A stretch of 20,558 nt of DNA from Euplotes cf. woodruffi 2 WChen-2021. Taxonomy: Eukaryota > Ciliophora > Spirotrichea > Euplotida > Euplotidae. Shown here one piece after another: positions 1 through 7,880 of this stretch (positions are counted from its first letter, which is position 1; every line of letters begins with the position of its first letter). The stretch lies in assembly GCA_021441665.1 (NCBI GenBank), contig JAGYYN010024818.1:1-20558 (forward strand), written 5' to 3'. The translations under genes were made by a program, and so were the position numbers. The notes under the pieces were generated by a model. The model saw only the letters and a list, made by a program, of their open reading frames with translations. It was not told where the DNA came from and searched no databases.

Positions 1-52
1 ATATATATTTAAATTCCACTTATCGATTTATTTTTAATAAAATTTTTTCAAT

Positions 53-1152
53 TTAAGGTGAGCGAGGAGATGATCCTAATGCACTGCTTCAGATAAATTT
101 TCTCTTGCTTTTGTTTGAAAATGCAATAGCAAAACCCTCGCTTATTTTGCTAAATCTTCGACTGGGCTCTACCTCACTTGCGTAAAACTTCGATTTCCTC
201 TTCGAAATCTTTCTGGACATCAAGTCTGATTTGTTGATTGAAAAATTCTGAACTTTCGATTTATTTTCGATAACGTTTCATCGAAGTATGGGCGATATCT
301 TTTACTTTGTTATCTTGTTTTCTCTTTCTCATAACATTCATTAGTTCAGTAATTATTTCCGGGGACAAGCTCTTTATTTTGTTTTGATTAGGCTTGATAT
401 TGCAGCTGTAAGGATTCGAAGGAGTCAGCAGATGTCCATTAAAATCTTTCGGTCTCTTATCACTTGTGCGGAACTGTCCTCAGACGTTCTTCGATCTTGG
501 ATGCTAAAAGGAACCCATAAGACGGCGGAAAGTACTAGTATTCTACTTACACTATGCTTATTTTGATAAAAAGATGACTTCTGCTTGACTTCCTTCATGA
601 ATAAGGAAGTGAGGTTTTGGCTTGAATCTTGTTCTGGACTGTCGTACGTAAACCCATTATCGATTACTTCACTTGCGATTTCTTTGATGTTCGAATACAG
701 CCCTGAATTCACAATCTTTAATGAATTCCTCACAACGTCTATATCTTGCTTGAGTAGGAAATTATGAAGCTTATTTCCACTTTTGAGACTTCGAGTTAGA
801 CGGACTTAAAAGTTGACTACATTCACTTTCCTGGTTAAACTTCATCGGGATCAAGTAATTAGTCACGCTCATGCAGTTGTACGGTTTATAGAAGAACTCA
901 AATTTAGAGTTGAAGCTTGAACCGATGAGATCTCACTCATTCAGGATATCCTTTGCTTTATGTCTCATCTTATTCATTTCGATTACCTTTTTAATATCGA
1001 TCATTTCAGTTTTCCTTTGCTGTTTCTCCGAATTCGACAGCACATTTGCGAATTGTGTTGACCAATTCAATTTATTTCTTTCTCTAGAATCCAATTTAGC
1101 TTCTCAATATGAAAATGGAGCTGCAATAAACAAGAAATTTACCAAATAGCAT
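53..1152 (-). CDS. Unknown protein, paralog A, with three stop-codon frameshifts
   Basis: I do not recognise this protein. With TGA as Cys, a 22-nt intron and three slips (+1, +2, +1 in reading order), the gene reads from ATG at 1150-1152 to TAA at 53-55 as exactly 358 codons (357 aa). It is paralogous to the gene at 2046-3302: FYKPYNCMSVTNYLIPMKF matches FYQPYKCREMKNYLIPMKF, and the next block (HNFLLKQ versus SNFLLKK) aligns only after the first slip. Between the second and third slips both copies carry an S-L-S-P motif. The C-terminus is Lys/Ser-rich with no predicted membrane segment, suggesting a soluble or nucleic-acid-contacting protein (inference). An alternative start is the in-frame ATG at 1002-1004, which avoids the very small intron. 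The 3' side is AT-rich, as expected of a gene end. Confidence 0.75.
261..266 (-). other. +1 frameshift site AAA-TAA (paralog A, site 3)
   Basis: The +2 frame ends at CGA AAA TAA A. Skipping T opens a Lys/Ser-rich tail of about 70 codons ending at CCT TAA (53-55). The paralog has the same CGA AAA TAA A at the matching position (2857-2862). Confidence 0.75.
374..379 (-). other. +2 frameshift site AAA-TAA (paralog A, site 2)
   Basis: Frame 0 ends at ACA AAA TAA. The +1 frame stops after about 22 codons, while the +2 frame stays open for 38 codons (KSLSPEIITELMNV...) up to the next AAA-TAA. The paralog also needs +2 at the matching place. Confidence 0.65.
771..776 (-). other. +1 frameshift site AAA-TAA (paralog A, site 1)
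   Basis: Frame 0 ends at TGG AAA TAA. Skipping the T continues as AAG CTT CAT AAT and directly enters HNFLLKQ, which matches SNFLLKK in the paralog, where no stop is present. The homology on both sides of the stop fixes the slip as +1. Confidence 0.85.
1121..1142 (-). other. Candidate 22-nt intron in paralog A
   Basis: The minus strand has GTAAAT at the 5' end and TTGCAG at the 3' end. Removal joins ATG CTA TTT G to CT CCA in phase 1 and gives the open frame a start codon that it otherwise lacks. The size is extreme, but a 24-nt intron is well supported in the kinase gene of this window. Confidence 0.5.
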
Positions 1153-1372
1153 ATTTAACAAATTTAAAGTGCAGCAATAGAAATAAATCAAAAATAAAAC
1201 ACTACCTTTCATTCTCTGCGATATTTATTTTTCTCGGAACGGAAAAGTGAAGCTTGTTGGAAGAAGCAATTTTGACTTTGGGTAAATTTGGTGAAACAAT
1301 ACTTGTAAAGACAGCTGAACTCATTTAATATTATAAAAGTCTCAATTGCAATACTGCAATAAGTCAGTCTTT

Positions 1373-1992
1373 TATTTGCATCAAGCGTTCAATACAATTT
1401 CTTGATCTTACTTACCGAATAAATTTAGAGTCTAAGCAAATAATGCCAGAAAGAGCTAAATACGAAATAAGGCACAGAGCTTTAGCAGTTTTATACTACG
1501 ATCATTTTGGAACTGCAGTGGATACTAATAGGCAGAGTGGCAAAACAAATTAAAATACACTGTGGTTGAGACTGACTTTAGATGCAGTATTTTATTTTTT
1601 AAGGCTCAATCAGGCTTAATTTGTAATGCTTGCAAGATTGAAAATTGCATTGCTATATAAACCATTTTAAAACTCAAAATTGACTGAAAATATATATATA
1701 AGTCTATACTTGGGTTATGAAGTTTCTTATAAGCAAACATAGTGCAGAAGATGGGAATATGTTAATATGAGAAGGGTTAGATCGGATCTTCCAACATATT
1801 ATAGTGTTTATTAAATCAACTGATATAAACATTTAACAAAACTTTTGGTGATTTTAGTCATTATTTACACTTTATTTATTAGTTAAATCTGTATTGCATA
1901 ATTTATTTAAAAATTAATGTCTTTAAATGTACACATTAGAAAGGAGAGAAATAAACTTGATTAGATTTCGTTTTCTATCAATTATGCAAATA
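1373..1992. mobile_element. Candidate internal eliminated sequence with 9-bp inverted ends
   Basis: TATTTGCAT at 1373-1381 is matched by its exact reverse complement ATGCAAATA at 1984-1992, giving a 620-bp segment that begins and ends in TA. The same 8-base core starts the putative eliminated segment in the DHHC gene (5103-5110). No transposase is visible inside. TA-bounded, short-inverted-repeat segments are typical of Euplotes germline IESs; assignment here is inference from the motif only. Confidence 0.3.
1443..1553 (+). CDS. Small ORF, 36 codons, possible gene fragment
   Basis: ATG at 1443 to TAA at 1551-1553 encodes a 36-residue peptide beginning MPERAKYEIRHRALAV. Its mixed composition and higher GC look more like coding sequence than the surrounding AT-rich DNA. 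I do not recognise it. It lies inside the 1373-1992 inverted-motif segment, so it could be a remnant of an eliminated element, an isolated macronuclear-destined segment of a gene elsewhere, or chance. Confidence 0.25.
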   Translation: MPERAKYEIRHRALAVLYYDHFGTAVDTNRQSGKTN

Positions 1993-2045
1993 TTGCGTTA
2001 TTTGGCGATTATAATGTATCCATATTTACGTTTGATACATAATCA

Positions 2046-3302
2046 CTACAAGTTTAGTGTCTCAAATAGTCGATTCTTTCTGTTATGAGAATCAGGTGTC
2101 ATTATGTCCTTAATTCTAACTCCTGCATCTGAGCTTGAAGGAAGAGAGTCATCTTCAGAAATACTTGAAGTATCACTTCTGTTTTTACTTTTTAATATTA
2201 TACTATTGATTCTCGGCTGAGGACTAAACATCCGAACTTGGTCAACTTGATTGATTAATTTGTTGTCTTTTGCGAAGTCCTTAACCTTTAAATTTGGAAA
2301 TTTAACGTTCTTTTTATTATTAAAGTTCACAATCGTCCTGATCTTTTGAAAAGTAGCATTGTTTCTCTTATCTGGATTGGAAACAAAAACATTCTTAAGT
2401 TTTCCTTTAGCTTTATCTCCGATTTTATCTCTTTTCCTGAATAAAAGTATTTTATAAATAGCGGTTGGAGGACTTACACTGCAAAGTTAATGTTTTTCTT
2501 TAAGCTTTTCTTCCCCTGGTTTTTCTTTCTATTGCTGTTCAGCAGAACAAGCGATTTGCTAAAGCGATTATTAACAACCCGTACGATAGTTTATTTTCAA
2601 ACTTCTTTCTTTTCAGTCTGCGGCACTGGACTGTTCTTTTCAGACCTGAGCGTGTTGTTGGTCCTCATTATACTGAGAAGAGGACTCACGATCGATTCGT
2701 CAACTTGCTTCGACTCGTCTTCAACGTCACAAGAGAGCACGCGCACTTTCTTGTTTTCTTGCTCTTTGCCGAGAATCCTTTTTGCAACTAAAAGAGATTT
2801 GGTGAAAAATAAATATTAGAGACCTACTGATTTTAGAGATGTTTTGCTGGAACTCTTTATTTTCGAGAATGCAGCTCGATATTGAATTTTTCAATCTCAG
2901 GAGATGTTGGAGATAAAGACCTTCACTCGTTCCGTCCTTGATCTATTTATTAGCAATTTTGATTAAATTCTTACCTTTTTTGTTTGAGTCTTCAAGAATA
3001 TCACAACCAATCTTTCTGAGCTCATCGTACATATCAGGATTGACATACTTCAAGTACTCTCGGAGGTAGAGTGTCTCCTTCTTGAGAAGGAAGTTACTCA
3101 CTTTCCTCCATGTTTTCTCGTCTTTTGGGGTTTTGAGGCAAGTGAGGTCGGTTTCAAATTCGTCAAATTTCATGGGGATTAAGTAATTCTTCATTTCCCT
3201 GCATTTGTACGGCTGATAAAAATAATTAACTTTAGACTGCAAATCTTCATTCAGCAGGTTTAGGTTGTTTATCAGTTGCTTGTAGTCTATTTTCTTGCTC
3301 AT
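2046..3302 (-). CDS. Unknown protein, paralog B, three introns and three frameshifts
   Basis: This is a paralog of 53-1152; I recognise no family. From ATG at 3300-3302 to TAG at 2046-2048, removing introns of 40, 26 and 41 nt and applying slips of +2, +1 and +1 gives exactly 382 codons (381 aa). Exon 1 carries the conserved block (FYQPYKC..., NYLIPMKF, FLLKKETLYL, then EYLKYVNPDMYDELRKIGC). The rest is charged, ending in a Ser/Asp-rich tail (SISEDDSLPSSSDAG). No membrane segments or signal peptide are seen. The frame is also open upstream of the ATG to about 3409, with coding-like content (EPKFVDYNKK) preceded by an ATAG acceptor-like site, so the true start could lie further upstream behind an intron. 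The end region shows no clear homology to paralog A. Confidence 0.78.
2437..2477 (-). other. Intron, 41 nt (paralog B)
   Basis: It has a canonical GTAAGT donor and a TTTTATTCAG acceptor on the minus strand. It joins TTT GCA GT to G AAA AGA GAT in phase 2; without removal the frame meets a stop just upstream. Confidence 0.88.
2559..2584 (-). other. Intron, 26 nt (paralog B)
   Basis: The minus strand runs from GTACGG to GCTTTAG and contains a TTAATAAT tract. The phase-2 junction TC|C AAA TCG restores the long downstream frame. The size matches the 24- and 27-nt introns elsewhere in the window. Confidence 0.55.
2591..2596 (-). other. +1 frameshift site AAA-TAA (paralog B, site 3)
   Basis: The frame KKEVCK ends at AAA TAA. 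Skipping T gives AAA CTA TC, which meets a 26-nt intron in phase 2 and continues as KSLVLLNSNRKKNQG. Slip and intron together are needed to keep the reading open. Confidence 0.6.
2788..2827 (-). other. Intron, 40 nt (paralog B)
   Basis: The minus strand runs from GTAGGT to CTTTTAG. Splicing joins ATC A to TT GCA AAA in phase 1 and moves the reading into the frame that continues as AKRILGKEQENKKVRVLSCD. Confidence 0.75.
2857..2862 (-). other. +1 frameshift site AAA-TAA (paralog B, site 2)
   Basis: CGA AAA TAA A occurs as in paralog A. Skipping T gives KEFQQNISKI and enters the 40-nt intron in the correct phase. Confidence 0.65.
2943..2948 (-). other. +2 frameshift site AAA-TAG (paralog B, site 1)
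   Basis: Frame 0 ends at AAT AAA TAG. The +2 frame reads DQGRNECRSLSPTSPEIEKF to the next AAA-TAA, and its S-L-S-P...E-I matches the +2 segment of paralog A. Frame 0 beyond TAG is also open for about 37 codons, so readthrough cannot be excluded from this copy alone. Confidence 0.6.
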
Positions 3303-3699
3303 TTTTACTTTATCGTGTCTTTCCTTCCTCGCTTTTAAATTTGATTTTTTGTTGTAATCAACGAATTTTGGTTCTATTATAGTAATTAAACTTTGAAGGA
3401 TTTGTGAGACCTATTTTAATATGGAGAAATTATTTTGAAACTTTTCAAAACTTATTCTTAATAAATACTTTTAAATTGCGTCTGATGCTTTGATAAATAT
3501 TTACTAATTTGAATTTATCATAGAAGACGACATCTAAAACTTCGAGTCACACTACTTAATTTTAAAGCAATTGAATTTTGTTTGAATATTTTCATATTAT
3601 TGAGGATCTCAAATAGAAGTACATAAGCAAACTATATATTATTCTCGAACCACAAGGTCAAATTTCTTTAAAAAATGATAACAAATATGAAAGTGTCCG
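3303..3699. other. AT-rich spacer, partly open frame upstream of paralog B
   Basis: The first about 107 bases (3303-3409) are an open minus-strand continuation of paralog B and may be coding or 5' untranslated. The remainder is AT-rich with no supported gene. Confidence 0.4.
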
Positions 3700-3971
3700 T
3701 TATAGCCTGTGCAGGTCTAGCTCTCTTAAAAGGTGCTTACTAGCATCGACTAAAAAACTTTTCTTTGCATTTCTTCTGAGTCTATAAAAATAAAGTAAAT
3801 GGCCGAATTAAAATAATCTGCTTACTTGTCCTTCAATTCCTTATTGACTGCTGGGTTATCATATGCGGTCTTGTTTAGGGTCGGCGTGACTTTGATCTGT
3901 GGGATTCACGGCAAAGTCTCATCGATATGTGAATGCCTGCTCGTTATGTTCCTTCATGCCAACGTGTTCAT
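3700..3971 (-). CDS. Small basic protein of unknown function (75 aa), one intron
   Basis: From ATG at 3969-3971 to TAA at 3700-3702, with a 44-nt intron, this reads as 76 codons including two TGA-Cys. The product is basic and hydrophilic (NPAVNKELKDKLRRNAKKSF, then a predicted helix with HLLRELDLHRL) with no membrane segment. The exon is clearly more GC-rich than its flanks. I recognise no family. The frame is open upstream to about 4040 (LTLNTPSGV before the ATG), so this may be the C-terminal part of a longer protein whose earlier exons or germline segments lie elsewhere. An opposite-strand frame over the same bases (3826-4011) is judged a shadow. Confidence 0.6.
3782..3825 (-). other. Intron, 44 nt
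   Basis: The minus strand runs from GTAAGC to TTTTTATAG. Splicing joins GAC AA to A CTC AGA AGA, extending the protein by 26 residues past what would otherwise be an immediate TAA. Confidence 0.75.
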
Positions 3972-5053
3972 GACTCCAGATGGAGTGTTGAGGGTTAATC
4001 TATTTCTATAGTCCACTTTTAGGCTGTGGAAGACTAACAATTAGCAGCATGTTTTATTGTAATACTTATCTAGTCGATGCTACAACTTAGTCAGTTAGTT
4101 CTTTTATTTATCTAGTTTGCTAATCAGTCTCGATATAAAGGATTGTTTTTAGTGTTTTAATAATTGATTAGTAAATTTAATATCATAAGTTGCATTTCTG
4201 AGATACTTAAAAACAATATTTAGGTGATTTCATAATTTTTATGAAATTAATAACGGTATTTGTAGTTAAAGTCACCAATAATCCTGATATTATTGATAAA
4301 CGATTTTTAATATCATTTTTCTTGTTTCGTTTCAGTAAAAAATTAGTAACTTCTTAAAAAATAGAATTCTTTAAAATTTCAGAAAGAAAAATCTCTCTAA
4401 TCACTTTATTTTTGGTTAAGAGTCCATGATGACTAAAACCTCAATTTTGAACTAAAATTGTGTAAAAACAACAAAATGCATACATAAATTTACTTTTAGA
4501 TGCATTTTTTAGCTCTGATAAAAACAATTTTAAAGTGAATTGATTTCATCAAGTTTTATCCATCTTTTTACTTAATATACTATTTTTATTTGCAAAGTAT
4601 CGATATGTTGATTCTTCCAAAAGGTATCCAGACAAGATCAATAATTTACTGAGATTTACGACCACTAAGAATATAAAATGCGAATATAGCAGTCATATCA
4701 TTTGCATGTATGACTTACCTTCTTTCCATTATTAATTATACACTGGCATTGCCTCTCGAGTGTATCACCAATACAATATTGTATTTTTATATATTTGCAT
4801 ATGGTGGTTAAACTATCGAGCTGTGAATAGTTCCAAGTATTTGAGATGATGAATAATATCCAACCTTAAATACTGCTATAATACTTATAAGCCAACCTTA
4901 GTTATGTATAATAATTTAATTTCGTCTGATGCTTACTAATAGTCCATCCTTCTCTCTATCGATATTCTAGTCATAATTCAGTTTTACATCAATTTAGCAC
5001 TAAATATTCTTGGCAACCGATTTCGTAAATAATTTGATAATAATTACTTAAAA
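3972..5053. other. AT-rich spacer, no supported gene
   Basis: About 1.1 kb of AT-rich DNA. I see no conserved protein on either strand. It contains a short hairpin near 4228-4246 (TTTCAT...ATGAAA) and two copies of TATTTGCA (4587-4594, 4792-4799), the motif that also begins the putative eliminated segment at 5103. Confidence 0.6.
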
Positions 5054-7709
5054 ATGGATAGAGAAAAAGAAGACCAAGACCATGCGTACAGTTGTTTATA
5101 TTTATTTGCATTATCAGTTGAGCTGCAAATATAGTTTATATTAGTTAAAATATACATATGGACAACTTAATCATTTATAAATCAGTAGTCAACATGTGTT
5201 AACTATGATCCTTGTATGCAATATTTTTTGAGGTTACGATAATTGCTTCGAATTCAATTTTTTTATTTTTCTATGATGGAGCAATCAACCAGATAACGCC
5301 TGCGCCGGAACATTTCATGCCCAGAGGCATGCTCGAGATTGAAAACAAAGAATCTATCACTGTGAGAAGGAAACCACACAGAAGGCAAAAGTTGTCGTTG
5401 TTTCTATACTTTTGAATTCAAGCCACGATTATTGGAGGCATCGGCGCCAACCATAATCTGTTTAGCGGGCTCGTTAACATTTGACTTTGGATCCTCACTA
5501 TCTGCAGCTTTGTGGCTTATTTTAGAATATGCTTCTCGAACCCCGGATACGTCGAAGGAAATGTTGTGATGACTGAAGAGCCTAATGACTACGACCAGAG
5601 GGAATTCGATACATTTCCAGATACGAACAGGGAGGCGAAGCCCAAAGGACATGGTGAGTGGTCTTAGCTAATTACTATAGAAAGGAAGAAGAGTTTGAAG
5701 ACTTCAGTCCTGACTAAAGGAATCATCAAGCAATCAAGATTTGTTAAGTCTGGCAGTGCACTTAACGAAAAGGCAAGGCACGTAAGGACTAGTTCACTAG
5801 GAAACAATCTGATGACTCAGTCGAATCAGCAAAATGCCAATTGGGGATACACGAAACTAAATGACCAGACTTTTAAGTCAGGCGACTTTAGTAAGATCAA
5901 AACTGAAATGGAAGACGTGGACTTGCTTGATACCAACCAGAATGAGTATAAAGGACATCATCGCAGAAAAACTAGCGCCATTAAGAAAATTGGAACTGTG
6001 CCTCAATACAATCTTTTTGAGAAGGATATGAAAAGTAAGAAAACTATTAATGCAGAGAAGAGTTTTATTGTATTCCTTTAAGATTAATAAATCGTTTTAT
6101 AAATGTAATTAACGAATAGGAATTAATGCCTTTTGTTTTTTTACTGCCTTTATTACTTCATTGATTTTGTTAACAGAATTCGTTGTTAAAAATAACTTGA
6201 ATAATAGTAAAAAAAATTGATTTTAAACAATTTCTTATAATAGTAAAGTCAAAAGCAGCTTTAGTACTATACAAAAAATTGGAATAGTAATCGATAAAAT
6301 AGTTTTGCTTGATTAAAATTTATATTGAAGTTTTCTTTTAAATTAAAATTTATAAAGTACAATATATTTTATGAAAATTAGATTTTCTATTAATTTACAT
6401 AATCATAGCTTTTAGTTTCTAAATAAAAAGATATTAACTTTTTAATCGATATGAAAGTTATTAATATTGTTCAAATAAAACATCAATTTATTTATACTTG
6501 CTTTGAACTTAATCAAACAAATTTTTACACCAATACCTTTAGACGCTGAAAGAGACAAAGTATTCAATGTGATGGCCGAACGTATTGCCAACAGCAGAGC
6601 TACAGTCGAAACAGACCCTACCCCTCAGACATCGCCATTTTGAGGAGGAGATTCAAATACAAATTTCTCTCAAAAAGAAAAGCAAATTCAAGAAGGTCAA
6701 ATGAAAGGAGAAGACTTCAAAGGAGTTTACAACTCTTTTAAAGACGTTGAAGAGACCACTGAAAATAAACAAATCCAGCTGGCTTCGAATGCAATCACAA
6801 ATGACACTGACTTTGCGACTGCTAATAATTCAAGCTTGAAAAGGAGGTTAGAGCAGAATAACTTTGAAGAAATCAAGGAAGAAGATGAAAATAATGAAAG
6901 CTTCGACATCCGAAAGCACTTTGAACTTGCGGACCACCATAATTATCCGAATGCTGAGCACAGCAAGCGATGTGTTTCTGATTCAGGAAGAAAAAGCTCA
7001 GCTTTTAACATCCAGCAAGACGACTTAGAGAATTCTCCCCATGACGACGTCTTCAAGAACCAAGACACAAAGGAAGATGAAGTGGAGTGTGAGGAGAACG
7101 ACAACAATATGTTTTTCATTGAGCAAAAGTTCTGCACTGTTTGCAACATCGAACAGCCATTGAGAACTAAGCACTGAAGAGCATGAAAGAAGTGAGTATC
7201 GACATATGACCATCACTGTCCTTGGGTCGGAAATTGAATTGCTGAAAAATAACAAAAAGTACTTCATTATTTACATATGGATCCAGACGATCCAAGTCCT
7301 GTTTGGATTGTTGTACACTGGGTATATTATTTGAACGATCACGATTGACCTATCAAAGTTTACGTTCTATATGCTTGCTCTAAGCCTGATCTCCGAAGTA
7401 TTCTTCTCGCTAATGCTGGTGTCATTGATAATATTCCACACGTATTTAATTTTTAATAACTTAACAACTTGGGAAAGTCTCTCGTGGAATAAAATATCTT
7501 ACATGAGGCTCTGGCCGAGAAAATACGGTTCTCCTTTCGACAGAGGATCAATACAAAACCTTAAGTTGTACTTTTGAGAGAAATCAAAGAGCAAGATAAT
7601 AATATGGAAGATGCCTAAGAAGCTGCCGTCGATCCAACAGGGAGAGAAAATCATAAAAAGCAGAAGATGGTCGTATTTGCTCGAAAAACTCTGCATAAGA
7701 TGCCAATAA
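5054..7709 (+). CDS. DHHC-type palmitoyltransferase (protein S-acyltransferase)
   Basis: It transfers palmitate from acyl-CoA to cysteines of membrane proteins via the DHHC cysteine; the family lies in endomembranes. In order: two membrane spans (around LSLFLYFCIQATIIGGIGA and ICLWILTICSFVAYF), NPGYV in place of DPG, a long acidic/Ser-rich linker, the Cys-rich domain (FCTVC, then H-C-x2-C-x2-C, DHHCPWVGNC), two more spans, TTWE for TTxE, and a conserved PFDRGSIQNL region. The catalytic Cys is about residue 496. Four cysteines near it, three of them zinc ligands, are encoded by TGA or need the Cys code. The model uses a 27-nt intron, two candidate eliminated segments and one +1 slip, and yields exactly 659 codons. 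The 5' part is the least certain: ATG at 5319 is an alternative start. The linker is unusually long for the family. Confidence 0.88.
5101..5261 (+). mobile_element. Candidate IES in the 5' end of the DHHC gene (161 bp)
   Basis: TTTATTT occurs at 5101-5107 and 5262-5268 in the same codon phase. Removing one repeat plus the intervening DNA joins MDREKEDQDHAYSCLYLF to FYDGAINQITPAPEH in frame, supplying an ATG to an exon that has none upstream. The removable segment starts within the repeat as TATTTGCA and holds in-frame stops. Intron borders in matching phase exist only with a poor GTTGTT donor. Confidence 0.5.
5654..5680 (+). other. Intron, 27 nt (DHHC gene)
   Basis: It has a GTGAGT donor and a TACTATAG acceptor. 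Splicing GGA CAT G to AA AGG AAG AAG keeps the linker open for a further 126 codons. Confidence 0.85.
6070..6559 (+). mobile_element. Candidate IES in the DHHC linker (490 bp), or part of a long intron
   Basis: GTATTC occurs at 6070-6075 and 6560-6565 in the same codon phase (GTA TTC). Excision joins NAEKSFIVF to NVMAERIANSRATV without a stop. The interior is extremely AT-rich and has no ORF. The alternative is a 508-nt intron, 6035-6542, with GTAAGA donor, ACCTTTAG acceptor and matching phase 1. Both give a whole number of codons, so the sequence alone does not decide between them. Confidence 0.5.
7247..7252 (+). other. +1 frameshift site AAA-TAA (DHHC gene)
   Basis: The frame DHHCPWVGNCIAEK ends at AAA TAA C. 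Skipping T gives AAC AAA AAG TAC TTC, i.e. NKKYFIIYIW, the expected start of the third membrane span. Family homology on both sides makes this one of the most secure sites in the window. Confidence 0.95.
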
Positions 7710-7880
7710 AGTTAACGTTTCAATTTATTTTGTACACTGGACTGCAATTTATCTTAGCCAGAATACTAGTTATAGGCCTTTAAATAGAATGAAGATTGCA
7801 TTTTACAATCATTGATTTTATTCACAACTGGCTCAAAAAGTTCCATAAGTTTTTTTGAAACTCAATAAAATTATTGAGAA

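Larger units (their letters stand above)
1153..2045. other. AT-rich spacer with a candidate eliminated segment
   Basis: No conserved gene is visible between the two paralogs. The stretch holds one short open frame (1443-1553) and a pair of inverted 9-bp motifs (1373-1381 and 1984-1992) that start and end in TA. The region 1560-2045 is AT-rich with short tracts and no other signal that I can support. Confidence 0.5.

Noticed and set aside
40-60. Chromosome-breakage-like ATTGAA motif near the end of paralog A and at other sites
   Set aside because: The core is common in this AT-rich sequence and also lies inside coding exons (e.g. near 8846, 9880 and 14208), so no site can be singled out.
2820-2945. 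Simple readthrough of the TAG in paralog B (frame 0 open for about 37 codons)
   Set aside because: Paralog A has several stops in frame 0 here, and both copies share S-L-S-P and the CGA-AAA-TAA-A site in the +2 reading; kept only as an alternative.
3826-4011. Plus-strand 61-codon frame
   Set aside because: The minus strand has a better-supported spliced frame with canonical intron borders and hydrophilic protein-like composition.
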